Shown: positions 25,175-33,936 of the stretch, in pieces
How positions within the stretch are numbered: the stretch's first letter is position 1
How the letters are laid out: the number at the start of each line of letters is the position of its first letter
NCBI RefSeq assembly: GCF_036245645.1
Contig: NZ_BTPE01000010.1
Location: 122,363 to 186,362 of the forward strand
DNA length: 64,000 nucleotides
Direction of reading: 5' to 3'
DNA from: Algoriphagus taiwanensis
GTDB taxonomy: Bacteria > Bacteroidota > Bacteroidia > Cytophagales > Cyclobacteriaceae
Program-made: the position numbers and the translations under genes
Notes under the pieces: generated by a model
What the model was told of the DNA's origin: nothing
What the model saw: only the letters and a program-made list of their open reading frames with translations
Database searches by the model: none

Positions 25175-26056
25175 CTACTGATCAACCAATTCCTGAAATA
25201 GGGCCAACTGTTCTGCCAATGCAGCAACCCGGTCAGCCGGCTTGGTTCGGGCTTCGAGCAGAATCCAGCCTTCGTAGTTCATGCCCAAGAAAAGGCGGAA
25301 AAGCTCGGGATAGGGATAGTTGCCCACATTGAACTCACGTACATGGACGGTATCCCCGAACCACTTTTTCACCGAATTGAAATTGGCTTCCAAACCCGGA
25401 GGAAGTAAGTCCTCCTCGTTGCAGTTCCAGCAGATTTTGACATTGGGTTCGGTCACATGGTCGAAGATCGCCTTCATCACTGGCAGTTCTTGGGTATACT
25501 GACCATGAACCTCCACCCGAATCAATTGTCCATAGTCTTGAGCATATTTTCCCACTTCATTGAAGGAAGCGGCAATCTGGGCGATGGTTTTTTCCTTGGG
25601 TACCTCAGGAGGAAGAAAATTAGGTTTGACCTTGATCCCTGTGGCTCCGATATCGTGGCAAAGCTCAATGTAGGCTTTGGTCCCTTCGATATTCTGCTTC
25701 AGCTTTTCCGGGTCAGGGCTGTGGTACTCGTAATTGCTGCCATAGCCCAAGCACGTGACAGGACTGTCTGCAAAGCGCTTCTTGACCTCTTCACGTTGGC
25801 TTTTGCTTAGATTGGTCTCTACGGCATGGGCATGTTGAGTGCGGAGTTCCACTCCGAGCACACCGGTTTTTTCACAATTGGCAATCAGGGTAGGCAAATC
25901 CCAATCTTTGCCCCATTCGTAGGTGACGAGTCCAAAACGCATTTTGGATTCCTTTGGGGAGGCATCCAAAGGTAAAACAGGCAAAACGGCAAGTCCTGCA
26001 CCGCTGATCAGGGTGCTTTTCAGAAACTGCCTGCGGCTTAATTCCTTATCGATCAT
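25175..26056 (-). CDS. Sugar phosphate isomerase/epimerase-type TIM-barrel protein, Tat-exported
   Basis: This 293-residue protein has a Tat signal (LSRRQFLKSTLISGAGLAV) and an AP-endonuclease-2/xylose-isomerase-like TIM barrel. Strand motifs FGLVTYEWGK, GVLGVELRTQ, GIKVKPNF, IRVEVHGQY, VKICWNCN and EGWILLEAR place the acidic/His metal ligands of the fold. A leading role in isomerising or cleaving a keto-sugar made by the neighbouring oxidoreductase is plausible, since both are predicted periplasmic. It is probably the first gene of the 20.8-26.1 kb set. Confidence 0.87.
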   Translation of the reverse strand: MIDKELSRRQFLKSTLISGAGLAVLPVLPLDASPKESKMRFGLVTYEWGKDWDLPTLIANCEKTGVLGVELRTQHAHAVETNLSKSQREEVKKRFADSPVTCLGYGSNYEYHSPDPEKLKQNIEGTKAYIELCHDIGATGIKVKPNFLPPEVPKEKTIAQIAASFNEVGKYAQDYGQLIRVEVHGQYTQELPVMKAIFDHVTEPNVKICWNCNEEDLLPPGLEANFNSVKKWFGDTVHVREFNVGNYPYPELFRLFLGMNYEGWILLEARTKPADRVAALAEQLALFQELVDQ

Positions 26057-26202
26057 GCATTTAAAATAAGGAATTAAGTGTCTGGAACTCTTTCAGGGGA
26101 AGTTTAAATCTTCGGAAACGATTGAGTAAATCGAGACGAAATGGAAAAAAATTAAGCCCACACCAGATGAGGAAGCCAAGCTAAATCAAAATCAATCGAT
26201 TC

Positions 26203-26742
26203 TTACCGCTTTCGGATATATCGGTTTTGGGCGACCTTATCCAAAAAAAGTTTTGACTCCACGCATTCCCACTCCATGGGTTGAGATAGCTCGGAAAAAA
26301 GTGGGATTCCTCCACCCAAAAGGATGGGAATGGTAGTCAGGATAAGTTCATCAATCAGATCTTCTTTCAAAAAGCTCTGAATGGTCTTCCCCCCATCGAT
26401 GTAGAGTTGCTCATATCCTCGGTTATGAATCTCTTGAAGAACCTCCTTCAAGGGTCCTCGGACCAGTTCAGCTTTATCTCGGAATTTTTCAGGAATGGTA
26501 GTCAGGCTATTGCTCAGGACAAAAACCGGTTGAGTGTATGGCCAATCGATATCGAACCCGCAAACCGTCTCAAAGGTATTACGCCCCATAACCAAGGCAT
26601 CGATTCCGGAAATAAATGCTCCATACCCCATGTCATTTTGCTCGGGGTTGGGAATGGAATGCAGCCAGTCTATTCCTCCATCCCTATCCGCGATAAACCC
26701 ATCCATACTCGTAGCGATAAATACCTTGTTTTGCTTTTTCAT
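26203..26742 (-). CDS. Dihydrofolate reductase family protein (RibD C-terminal type)
   Basis: This 179-residue protein has the RibD_C/DHFR-like fold: FIATSMDGFIADRDGGIDWL at the N-terminus, ALVMGRNTFETV, and a C-terminal YIDGGKTIQSFLKEDLIDELIL with TTIPILLGGGIPLF. Such stand-alone members are NADPH-dependent reductases of uncertain substrate rather than housekeeping DHFR. It marks the beginning of a run of small, unrelated minus-strand genes. Confidence 0.9.
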   Translation of the reverse strand: MKKQNKVFIATSMDGFIADRDGGIDWLHSIPNPEQNDMGYGAFISGIDALVMGRNTFETVCGFDIDWPYTQPVFVLSNSLTTIPEKFRDKAELVRGPLKEVLQEIHNRGYEQLYIDGGKTIQSFLKEDLIDELILTTIPILLGGGIPLFSELSQPMEWECVESKLFLDKVAQNRYIRKR

Positions 26743-26791
26743 TTTAGTGAAATTAAAAATCTGAGCTGGAAGAATTTACTTTCAAATCAAG

Positions 26792-27610
26792 CTATTTCCA
26801 TCCATATTTCTCTCGGTCGAGCAGCAAAACCCGCATGGCTTGAAAAACCTTTCTCTTCTTTGGCTTTATAGGTTCCGATGACACATGCCAACCCGAAACT
26901 TCCGCAAAATGCTTTTTGAAAGCCGCTGACTCAAATTCATTCAAAACTTTGAATTTTTCATCGATCAAGTCCAAAATATCCGGTGGTAAAGATTTTACCC
27001 ATGATTTCAGGTGTTTGGCTACAGCAAGGGTGGGCTTGTCCATCTTACGCTCAAATGTCACATAATCAGGAAGCAGGTAAGCCAGTTGGTGACGTAGCAG
27101 GTTGGCTTTCAACTCCAGAGGTTTCAAAGTCTTGTAAGCCCGAAAATGGAGCGTAAGGATTTCCATTTTAGTATCAAGCAAATAATTCTGGTATTCCGAT
27201 TTGAGATACGGGAGTTTGGTGGATTGGAACAAAAGGCCTCCCAATTGAGAACCCGGATGCTTAAAAAACCAAGGAAGAAATTCCTTCTCATAGTATTGAA
27301 CAAGTTCCTGATAATAGGCTATATCCACTTGCTTGGCCTGATCTGCGTCCCGATCGGTTTGTTCGAGATAAGCAATGGTCTTTTGGTGAAATTCCTGATA
27401 GGCTTCCCACTGATTTTCATTCAGAATTTCTTTAAAAAAAGTCCAGTCGTAATCCAGTTCTTCCCAACTGGTAAAGAAACTTGAGCCCGGATTCCCCCTT
27501 TTTCCTTCTTCAAAAGCATGGACTTTTTCAGCCTGCTCAGTAGTCAACTGAAGGTATTCTAATCGACCTTGGATGCCTTGAATATTCCAATCGGGGGTTT
27601 GGGAGGTCAT
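26792..27610 (-). CDS. Hypothetical protein, 272 aa
   Basis: I do not recognise this protein. It is soluble, rich in Trp, Tyr, Lys and Glu, and predicted mostly helical, with repeated short helices such as FFKEILNENQWEAYQEFHQK and LVQYYEKEFLPWFFKHPGS. It lacks a signal peptide, membrane segment or obvious catalytic motif. The ATG at 27610 is the first in frame. It lies 49 bp from the DHFR-like gene and 44 bp from the methyltransferase in the accessory island. Confidence 0.75.
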   Translation of the reverse strand: MTSQTPDWNIQGIQGRLEYLQLTTEQAEKVHAFEEGKRGNPGSSFFTSWEELDYDWTFFKEILNENQWEAYQEFHQKTIAYLEQTDRDADQAKQVDIAYYQELVQYYEKEFLPWFFKHPGSQLGGLLFQSTKLPYLKSEYQNYLLDTKMEILTLHFRAYKTLKPLELKANLLRHQLAYLLPDYVTFERKMDKPTLAVAKHLKSWVKSLPPDILDLIDEKFKVLNEFESAAFKKHFAEVSGWHVSSEPIKPKKRKVFQAMRVLLLDREKYGWK

Positions 27611-27654
27611 GAGGTTTAGTATCTAAGCTAAGTAACAAGGATAAATTTCCTTTT

Positions 27655-28404
27655 CTAGTTTTTCTTTGCCAGGTAAAATCCATAGCTGTAATAATCCTTG
27701 AATTTATGATACAAATCGATTTCAGCTTGATAATCCTCTATCACTTTTCTGGCAAGTTCGGAATTGTTGTGACGTTTTAAAAAGGTGCCAAATCTAGCTT
27801 GCAAAGGCTTGTAATAGGTCTCAATCCAACTTTCCTGATCCAAATAGAAATACCCCACAAGGGTAAACCCATTATTTTCCAATTGCTTGATTTTATTTGA
27901 AGCAACATCGACTTCTGGGTACTCAGTTTTCCAGAACTGTTCTATTTCCTTTGGGCGAGAGTGGGAAATCCAAGTGATTTCACTTACTGCCAAATAGCCC
28001 CCCATTTTCAAATAATCCGACCATATTTTCAGTCCGTTTTCAAAGCCGATGTTATAAATCGCCCCTTCTGACCAGATTAGGTCCAATTCTTCATTTTTGA
28101 AAGGCAAATCATCTATGGATTTTTCAAGGGTGAGGATTTTGTCCCCCAATCCCAGTTTTTGAGCTTTTTCATTGAGCTCTTCCAAAAACTCCGGAAATAA
28201 GTCAACGGCCCTTATTTGTGCGTTTAATTTTTTGGCAAGTAAAATGGTCTGTCCACCTGAACCACACCCCATGTCAGCAACTTTCAATTTTTGGTCAGTG
28301 GGTAAATTCAATAAATCAAGCGCTCTAAGGGTGTCCTTTTCGCTTCCCGGTCCTTGCCTCTCGGAATTCTTATGAAGGTCAATAATCAGTTCTAGTTCTG
28401 TCAC
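27655..28404 (-). CDS. Class I SAM-dependent methyltransferase
   Basis: This 249-residue protein has the SAM-binding motif I VADMGCGSGGQTILLA, an acidic loop after beta-2 (IRAVDLFPEF), motif II around DLPFKNEELDLIWSEGAIYNIG and a post-motif strand GGYLAVSEITW. This is the UbiE/COQ5-like Methyltransf_11/25 group acting on small molecules. The substrate is unknown. It is a typical single accessory gene with about 180 bp of non-coding DNA on its 5' side, in which I see no clear feature. Confidence 0.9.
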   Translation of the reverse strand: MTELELIIDLHKNSERQGPGSEKDTLRALDLLNLPTDQKLKVADMGCGSGGQTILLAKKLNAQIRAVDLFPEFLEELNEKAQKLGLGDKILTLEKSIDDLPFKNEELDLIWSEGAIYNIGFENGLKIWSDYLKMGGYLAVSEITWISHSRPKEIEQFWKTEYPEVDVASNKIKQLENNGFTLVGYFYLDQESWIETYYKPLQARFGTFLKRHNNSELARKVIEDYQAEIDLYHKFKDYYSYGFYLAKKN

Positions 28405-28586
28405 TTGTACGCTTTTTTAGGTTTGCCTTCCAGAATGTGGCAGGAAGTTTTCAATATATCCTTTATTTAATTGCTATTTAACAATTTTGGATTTAAGGAG
28501 TCTTTCCTATTTCCAATCCCATTTTGCCTTATCTAGACTAATTTCTGGATATCCTTTATCGGGGCCTTAAGTTATGACTATGATAA

Positions 28587-29312
28587 CTAACCATGACTTG
28601 GAGGAAAAATCCGCCAATCCTCTCCTCCTTCGACATAGCCTTCCTTGATCCAATCTTCCAATTTGAAATGATCTTTCCCAATCTTGCTCGGAATAGTCAA
28701 ATCAATATGATCATTGAATAAAGCATGAAAAACTGAATTCAATTTTTTATCTGAATAAGGGACACTCAAGCCTTCAATCGTTTGCCGACCTACATCAAAA
28801 GGAACAAAACGAAAACCTTGAAATCGGGATTCAATTCTCTCACACAGCATATGGAATGCGTCTGCAAATTCAAGTTCAGGAGAAAGAACCAGATAGCTTG
28901 TACTTCCAAAAGTGCCCTGCCCCTCAATTTTAACTGTATTTGTATCCTGACCGATAAGCGTATAGAAAGGCCCGACCAAGCTTACAAAGAAATGAAGCTC
29001 TTTGGTCCTCGTAAACTCATCGCTTGATATCTTATCCAGCAAAACATAAGAGCTAAATGAGGGCGCTTGCCCGTTGGTAGTGCCGACTATTTCCTTGCCA
29101 AGCTCCTTTTCGAGTTCTTTGGTAAAGCTCTTCCAGCGATCGGAAAAGTTTTCAGCTTGATGAATATTTTCCACTATCCTATGCTCAAGTTCCTTCAGTC
29201 CCGGATAGGAAAAGAACATCTTACTATTTTCTCGGTTGATGCCAATCGGATAAACTCCTTTTATGGCTTCATAAATCTTCCAAAAGTCAAACTTGTCTGG
29301 GTTAAAGTTCAT
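28587..29312 (-). CDS. Hypothetical protein, 241 aa
   Basis: I do not recognise this protein. It is cytosolic and mixed alpha/beta, with segments FDFWKIYEAIKGVYPIGINR, HFFVSLVGPFYTLIGQDTNT and a Trp-rich C-terminus (LEDWIKEGYVEGGEDWRIF). No signal peptide, membrane helix or catalytic motif is seen. Its size and setting beside acetyltransferases in a variable island would suit an immunity or stress protein, but nothing in the sequence demonstrates this. Confidence 0.7.
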   Translation of the reverse strand: MNFNPDKFDFWKIYEAIKGVYPIGINRENSKMFFSYPGLKELEHRIVENIHQAENFSDRWKSFTKELEKELGKEIVGTTNGQAPSFSSYVLLDKISSDEFTRTKELHFFVSLVGPFYTLIGQDTNTVKIEGQGTFGSTSYLVLSPELEFADAFHMLCERIESRFQGFRFVPFDVGRQTIEGLSVPYSDKKLNSVFHALFNDHIDLTIPSKIGKDHFKLEDWIKEGYVEGGEDWRIFPPSHG

Positions 29313-29361
29313 TATTACAATTAGAGTTTTGCAGGAAACCTGTTTTTGAGCTGTCTGAAGG

Positions 29362-29892
29362 CTATTTCTTTGTCAGTTCCCACCTCCAAATCAGCCCATC
29401 TTCTGGATCATCAATCTCCCCCACTTTCTTAAAACCACATTTCATTAATACGCTTACAGAAGGGTTTTTCTGACCGAGGGTATGAGCGATTATAGATTTT
29501 ACCCTGGAGTCTTTAAAGGCATTTTCAATCAATCCATTGGTCATTTCTGTTGCTAATCCCCTGTTTCGATAATCCGGAATTATTTCATACCCGAGTTCTA
29601 CTACGCCATCATGGGTTGGTTTGCCTTTGTACCCTCCACTTCCGATTAATCGATTGTCAAGTTTATGAATTGGAAAATAGCCCCACCAATTTCTTTCTTC
29701 TTCACTTTCTTTTAATCGTTCAAGCGAATACTGGAAAGCTCCAAGCCCAAATTCAGTCCAATATTCAGGAACAATGGATTGGATTTTTTTGGAAAGCATT
29801 TCATTTCCCTGAATTGCGGCCTCTAAAATTTCAAGGTCGCAAGAGATGAGCCTTAGATTTTCGGTTTCTATTATCATTTTGTCTTCCTGCAA
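29362..29892 (-). CDS. GNAT family N-acetyltransferase (RimJ/RimL-like)
   Basis: This 176-residue protein has the GNAT core. An N-terminal TENLRLISC strand typical of the RimJ/RimL-type Acetyltransf_3 group comes first, then ELGYEIIPDYRNRGLATEMTN containing the acetyl-CoA pyrophosphate loop (R-N-R-G-L-A), and IIAHTLGQKNPSVSVLMKCGF (motif B). It probably acetylates a small amine or protein N-terminus. Translation could start at 29892 or at the second Met at 29877. An attC-like palindrome lies directly upstream. Confidence 0.88.
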   Translation of the reverse strand: MQEDKMIIETENLRLISCDLEILEAAIQGNEMLSKKIQSIVPEYWTEFGLGAFQYSLERLKESEEERNWWGYFPIHKLDNRLIGSGGYKGKPTHDGVVELGYEIIPDYRNRGLATEMTNGLIENAFKDSRVKSIIAHTLGQKNPSVSVLMKCGFKKVGEIDDPEDGLIWRWELTKK

Positions 29893-29928
29893 ATGTTACT
29901 TTTCCTCTTTTAGCCTATCAGGAATAGA

Positions 29929-30053
29929 TTTAACCATCGATTTCTGTGGTAACAAATCAATTTCCCGTCTACCGAAAACAAAACCAGCTAATCAGCGAAA
30001 ACCTTGCTGGAAGCCGCTCACCCGATATAAGCTCTATCATGTGCTGCTTAACG
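29929..30053 (-). repeat. attC-like imperfect palindrome, site 1
   Basis: The site begins 5 bp after the stop of the minus-strand GNAT gene at 30058. On the minus strand it opens CGTTAAGCAG and closes GGTTAAATC, which contains an exact GTTRRRY integron core (GTTAAAT). The central part shares the 17-mer AGCGAAAACCTTGCTGG (29994-30010, plus strand) and similar flanks with site 3 at 34754-34892. It is non-coding. An attC-like recombination site following its cassette gene is my interpretation; a dispersed palindromic repeat or terminator is the alternative. Confidence 0.5.
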
Positions 30054-30057
30054 ATTT

Positions 30058-30531
30058 CTATTTTCTTAGAACCTTTTCTAAGATAATCATATGCTTGCAC
30101 TGTATCCCGTTTTCAACTATTGGTTCAGGGTAGTTATTTATGAAAAAGTCCTTTTCGATTCTACTCATTTCAAACCCTACTTTCTGATAAAGCGCAAGCT
30201 GTCCAATACTGGAATTTCCTGTTCCTATGACTAATTTTTCAAACCCTAACTCACGACCCACTAATTCAGAGTATCCAAGCAGTTCTTTACCATATCCTTT
30301 TCCTTGTTCGCTTTCATCAATAGCTATGTTTTTTATTTCAAGGCTAGTCGAGTCAATTGGGTGAAGAACCAAAACTCCAATCACTTTTGAGTCAACTTTG
30401 GCTAGATAACAAGTTCCCGTTTTTAAATATTCATTTATCCGAACCCGGGACGGGTCAGCCAACTCTAGAAGGTCAAAAGGGATGTCACTGTTGTCTTTTG
30501 TTGGTGCTATATGTAGTCTCGAGTCTTTCAA
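30058..30531 (-). CDS. GNAT family N-acetyltransferase
   Basis: This 157-residue protein has the GNAT signature: strands KVIGVLVLHPID and LEIKNIAIDESEQGKGYGKELL, the latter holding the acetyl-CoA loop Q-G-K-G-Y-G, and VIGTGNSSIGQLALYQKVGFE as motif B. The substrate is unknown. It has attC-like sequences on both sides (sites 1 and 2), which is the arrangement expected for a gene cassette. It is about the usual size for cassette genes. Confidence 0.9.
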   Translation of the reverse strand: MKDSRLHIAPTKDNSDIPFDLLELADPSRVRINEYLKTGTCYLAKVDSKVIGVLVLHPIDSTSLEIKNIAIDESEQGKGYGKELLGYSELVGRELGFEKLVIGTGNSSIGQLALYQKVGFEMSRIEKDFFINNYPEPIVENGIQCKHMIILEKVLRK

Positions 30532-30550
30532 GGGTTTTTGGGTCTCTTAA

Positions 30551-30600
30551 AATGCACTTTAATGTTTATCTTATGGCTTTTGGCACTCCTCCGCACTTTG
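30551..30600 (-). repeat. attC-like partial palindrome, site 2
   Basis: The plus-strand segment beginning AATGCACTTTAATG and running through TTATGGCTTTTGGC aligns with the left half of site 3 (AATGCACTCTAACG ... ATATGGCTTGTGGCGG). It starts 21 bp after the stop of the GC-rich S9 gene on the minus strand. Only one half is recognisable; the other half appears lost, perhaps when the S9 gene arrived. The core GTT is degraded to ATT. Confidence 0.4.
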
Positions 30601-30621
30601 CAACAAGACAGCTACAAACAT

Positions 30622-32781
30622 CTACTCTATCGGCGCGGCTAGGTGCCTGTCAAAGTATTCGATCATCTTGCCAAACAGGTAGCGGTCGTAGTATTGCTCA
30701 CGGCTCCACCCATGCGTCGCACCCGGTGCAAAGGCAAAGTCGAAATCCTTGCCCTGCTTTATCAGTTCTTCAGCCAAAACGGCTATCGTCTTGAAGGGTA
30801 CCACATGATCCTGCATGCCATGGATAAACAGGAGTTTGTCCTCCAAATTGCCTGCATACTTGAGGGCTTTTCTTTCGAAAATCTCCGGGTGTGTCTGTGG
30901 GGTACGAACAATCGCAACGTCGTCCGTGCCAAAGAACAGCGGATCCACAGCTGCAGCAGCAGCAACGCCTACCTGGAATAAGCCCGGCTTCATTAACAGT
31001 GAATAAACGGAGAGTGTGCCTCCGTAACTGCTGCCCCAGATGCCGATACGATCGGGATCGACATAATCCAATGACTCCATGTAGGCAACGGCACTCGCAT
31101 AATCCTCAATATCTTGGTCGGCAAAGCCCAACAGGAACTCTTCACGGAATGCCCGCCCATAACCGGTACTACCACGTGAATCCACCTGCACGATTATGTA
31201 TCCCTTTTGGGCCAAGAGATGCTGTACGAGGCTGTAGTTGCCAGCCCAGCGGTTTCTTGCTGTATTCGAATACACGGGCCCAAAAATCACAGGATACTTC
31301 TTGCCGGGCTCCATGTTGGTAGGTTTCAGAATCCGGGCATGCAGCGTGTATTCATCTACCAAACTTGGAAAACTGACATATTCCGCAGCTGCCCATTTTC
31401 GCTCTGTGAAGGCGGGCAAGGGTGAATGGGTTATTCGCTTAGCATCACCTCCGACACTGCTTACCACGTAAAGCTCAGGTGGTGAGGTGTCATTACTATG
31501 CATGAACACCAAGTGCTGGCCATCCGGTGAGGGATAGCCCACGTTCTGCCCAGAAAGATGCGTCAACTGCTCAGTTTTGCCACCGGACATCTTGAGTCGA
31601 TACACGTGTTGTTCGTAGGGATTAACCCCGTTGCCTTCATAAAACAGCGCATCACCAACAGTGCTTGGGGCTGACAACACATCATAGGATGGATCTGTCA
31701 GGAGCTGCGGAAGATCCCTGGATGGCGATGCATCGATCGTATAAAGACCATAACGATCCCCCATATCGCTTAAGAAAACGACCTGCTTCCCATCCGGATG
31801 CCAAGCAGATCCAAAAGTTGTGTACATGCGGCTTTCTCGAAAACCTCGCCAAATCTCTCTAAGTTGGTTTTCTCCGGGTGAAACGACGAACAACTTACGT
31901 TCGACTGCCGTATCGGATGCGATATCAATCAGCAGCGCACCGCTCGGTGACCAGTTAAAGTCGATGACCTGATTGGCTTGCGGGTCTGGCAAATCGAGGT
32001 AGGTGATGTTTCCGCTTGCCACATCGAGCAGGCCTACCCTGCGAATCTCGTTGGGATCGCCGGGATAACTTCGGCGTACCTCATTGGGACTGGTTTCGGT
32101 AGCGAGGTAATCCGGGAAGGGCACTTTTCGCATCTCGCGTCGGTCAACCACGTGAATGGCGATGGTCTTGCCATCCGGAGACCACTTGTAAGTTGGTCCA
32201 CTCCAGATGCCCGGACCGATTTCACGTTCCGGTCGGCTATAGCGCCCCTTCGGTAAGCTAGAGAGAGGGGCGATGCCGATCTTGGTGAGTTGGCGATTTT
32301 GCTTGGAAGATAGGTCAGCAAGCCACAGATCACCGTTCCGAATATATGCGGCATGCTTGCCACTTGGCGATAGCGAGAGGTTACTTGCACCTGCCTCGAG
32401 GGGCATTAGCTGAAGATCGACTCCTTGGCTTACCGATGTCTGCCATAGGTGGTCACCTCGAAGGCTGATAATGGTGTTCGGGTCGGTCCAGACCATATCA
32501 CGTATTGCCGGGGATTCTGTATTAGAAATAAGTCGTAATCCTTCCCCATCGCTTGTGGATACCCAGAGGCCACGCCCGGGAGTTCCTGGTTCACTCCAGG
32601 AAAAGGCAAAGTGCTCACTGTCCGGTGCCCAGACAGGCTGAGAAGGGCTTGTTCCCGTCAGTTTTGGAGTTGCGAAGAGGTCATCAAGCGTGAGTTCGGC
32701 TTCCTGTGCAGTGAGGATGGTGGGCATGGCCATCAGTAAGCCTGCTACTACCCATTTTTGCCAAAAAGAAATCTGTTGCAT
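30622..32781 (-). CDS. S9 family peptidase (DPP IV-like), probably horizontally acquired
   Basis: This 719-residue exported protein has a signal peptide ending ILTAQ, an N-terminal beta-propeller (repeats such as SPDGKTIAIHV, HPDGKQVVFLS, SPDGQHLVFMH) and a C-terminal hydrolase with nucleophile elbow GSSYGG, acid in HGMQDHVVP and His in GATHGW. It cleaves short peptides in the periplasm by family analogy. Its base composition is visibly more GC-rich than the genes on either side, with more G/C at third positions, which suggests recent transfer. A MITE lies in its upstream region. Confidence 0.9.
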   Translation of the reverse strand: MQQISFWQKWVVAGLLMAMPTILTAQEAELTLDDLFATPKLTGTSPSQPVWAPDSEHFAFSWSEPGTPGRGLWVSTSDGEGLRLISNTESPAIRDMVWTDPNTIISLRGDHLWQTSVSQGVDLQLMPLEAGASNLSLSPSGKHAAYIRNGDLWLADLSSKQNRQLTKIGIAPLSSLPKGRYSRPEREIGPGIWSGPTYKWSPDGKTIAIHVVDRREMRKVPFPDYLATETSPNEVRRSYPGDPNEIRRVGLLDVASGNITYLDLPDPQANQVIDFNWSPSGALLIDIASDTAVERKLFVVSPGENQLREIWRGFRESRMYTTFGSAWHPDGKQVVFLSDMGDRYGLYTIDASPSRDLPQLLTDPSYDVLSAPSTVGDALFYEGNGVNPYEQHVYRLKMSGGKTEQLTHLSGQNVGYPSPDGQHLVFMHSNDTSPPELYVVSSVGGDAKRITHSPLPAFTERKWAAAEYVSFPSLVDEYTLHARILKPTNMEPGKKYPVIFGPVYSNTARNRWAGNYSLVQHLLAQKGYIIVQVDSRGSTGYGRAFREEFLLGFADQDIEDYASAVAYMESLDYVDPDRIGIWGSSYGGTLSVYSLLMKPGLFQVGVAAAAAVDPLFFGTDDVAIVRTPQTHPEIFERKALKYAGNLEDKLLFIHGMQDHVVPFKTIAVLAEELIKQGKDFDFAFAPGATHGWSREQYYDRYLFGKMIEYFDRHLAAPIE

Positions 32782-32813
32782 GTGTTTGCTTTAGTAAAGT
32801 CAAGTAAAATAAT

Positions 32814-32963
32814 ATGATTATCCCCAATGATGCCAGTAACCTAATTTTCTTTGCTAATCTTGCCGGATGTCCGATGTCCGATGACGGAAGCTGCAAAAAT
32901 CGACCATTTTCACAGAATTTTCCCCGCAAAATTTCGGTACTGGTAAGAATTCGGATATACATA
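32814..32963. mobile_element. MITE, type B (IS1595-like terminal repeats)
   Basis: This 150-bp ORF-less element has ends ATGATTATCCCCAATGATGC and, inverted, TATGTATATCCGAATTC. It is flanked by perfect 9-bp direct repeats TAAAATAAT (32805-32813 and 32964-32972), which is direct evidence of insertion. The ends match those of the IS1595-like element at 63829 and of MITE A, while the interior (with GATGTCCGATG repeats) matches only the degraded copy at 36107-36252. It lies 32 bp upstream of the S9 start. The 278 bp beyond it (32964-33241) are gene-free and include a run of nine G at 33093-33101. Confidence 0.8.
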
Positions 32964-33161
32964 TAAAATAATCCTATTCTGATCAAATGGCACTATCCAT
33001 ATTGGAACTCAAATTTTCTAAAGGACTTAAAAGTCGGAATTTTTGGTTTTTCATCACTTTTTCCCTTAAAACTTTCTCGCGCTTGGTGTATTGGGGGGGG
33101 GTAATGAGAACCACACTTGATAACTAGGAGGATGAACTTAAGTACGAAAAGGTTTCATTTT

Positions 33162-33200
33162 GGCACTTAACCCCATTGCAGCCTAAAGTTTGTTATTGGT
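33162..33200 (-). repeat. Possible degenerate attC-like site
   Basis: About 40 bp after the stop of the minus-strand gene at 33242, the minus strand reads CCAATAACAAAC ... GGGGTTAAGTGCC, ending in a GTTRRRY match (GTTAAGT). The TTAAGTGC tail resembles the tails of sites 2 and 3. It is short with no strong palindrome, so this is tentative. Confidence 0.25.
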
Positions 33201-33241
33201 AGGCGCCATTTATTCTTTTTGAGTTTGTTTGAAATCCTTTA

Positions 33242-33763
33242 TTAAAGTTTGTTTTCAACTCTTTTAAATTCATCCTTGGTTCCAAAATAAATCTTTTCCC
33301 AATGGGCAAATACTAAGGCCCAGTTCAGATTTTCGTCGAATACAGACAAATCATCACTTCCTGGGTAGTAGAAATCGTCGAAATATTTGATTAGAATTTC
33401 CCAAGACACTATTGCTCCATTTTGACTGTCCCATGAAACATATACCATTTTTTCGAATGGAAGGCCTCGTTCAGTAAGCCATTTTTGAATTTCTAGTTCA
33501 TTGCCATCTGATACAGGTATACTTTCAATTTGACTAAAAAAATTTTCCTTGAATGGTTCATCAGCATGAAGCTCAACACTTCTAATGAAATGGTCTAAAT
33601 ATTTTCCAGCTTCTTTGTCTAACGGCTTTATTTGTTTCAGGTCTGATTCAGGTAGAATAGCATACTTTTCCTCTGTAAACCGCCATTTTAGGTCAAAATC
33701 TTCTATTTCAATCACGTGATCATGAATATTACTAAAATCGATTGTCATAATTTGGTTTTTCAC
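33242..33763 (-). CDS. Hypothetical protein, 173 aa
   Basis: I do not recognise this protein with confidence. It is small, acidic and soluble, with an aromatic C-terminal part (MVYVSWDSQNGAIVSWEIL, FYYPGSDDLSVFDENLNWAL, FAHWEKIYFG) that recalls small DUF2947-like or immunity-type proteins. A second possible start is the Met of MTIDFS at 33751. It lies downstream of a toxin-antitoxin pair in the accessory island, with about 170 bp of repeat-bearing non-coding DNA between. Confidence 0.7.
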   Translation of the reverse strand: MKNQIMTIDFSNIHDHVIEIEDFDLKWRFTEEKYAILPESDLKQIKPLDKEAGKYLDHFIRSVELHADEPFKENFFSQIESIPVSDGNELEIQKWLTERGLPFEKMVYVSWDSQNGAIVSWEILIKYFDDFYYPGSDDLSVFDENLNWALVFAHWEKIYFGTKDEFKRVENKL

Positions 33764-33869
33764 GCTTACATTCCTCAGCTTGGAGACGGCAGGAATTCGG
33801 AGCCGTTCTCTTCAAGCCTACTCTTGACTTATTAAAGATACTGTTTCTCCCATTTACCCGGAACCGCCC

Positions 33870-33894
33870 GCCTGTCTTCCGACAAAGGCAGGCT
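33870..33894. repeat. Short palindromic element (GCCTG...CAGGC)
   Basis: The sequence GCCTGTCTTCC-GACAAAGGCAGGCT contains nested inverted pairs GCCTG/CAGGC and TGTC/GACA. It ends in CAGGCT like the palindromes at 34265 and in the tRNA-Gly relic. It lies in the 173-bp non-coding gap downstream of higA. Confidence 0.5.
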
Positions 33895-33936
33895 GTATCC
33901 AAGGTTATGTAAGCGTGCAAGATCCTTTTCGAGTAT

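Noticed and set aside
30891..31322. 143-codon plus-strand frame opposite the GC-rich S9 gene
   Set aside because: It is an antisense shadow of a well-supported S9 peptidase; the encoded peptide is Arg/Cys/Pro-rich and low in hydrophobic periodicity. GC-rich genes commonly leave such frames.
33093..33101. Run of nine G, possibly a phase-variable tract
   Set aside because: It lies in non-coding DNA about 300 bp from the nearest start codon (32781) and is not in an evident promoter spacer, so no switching role can be supported.
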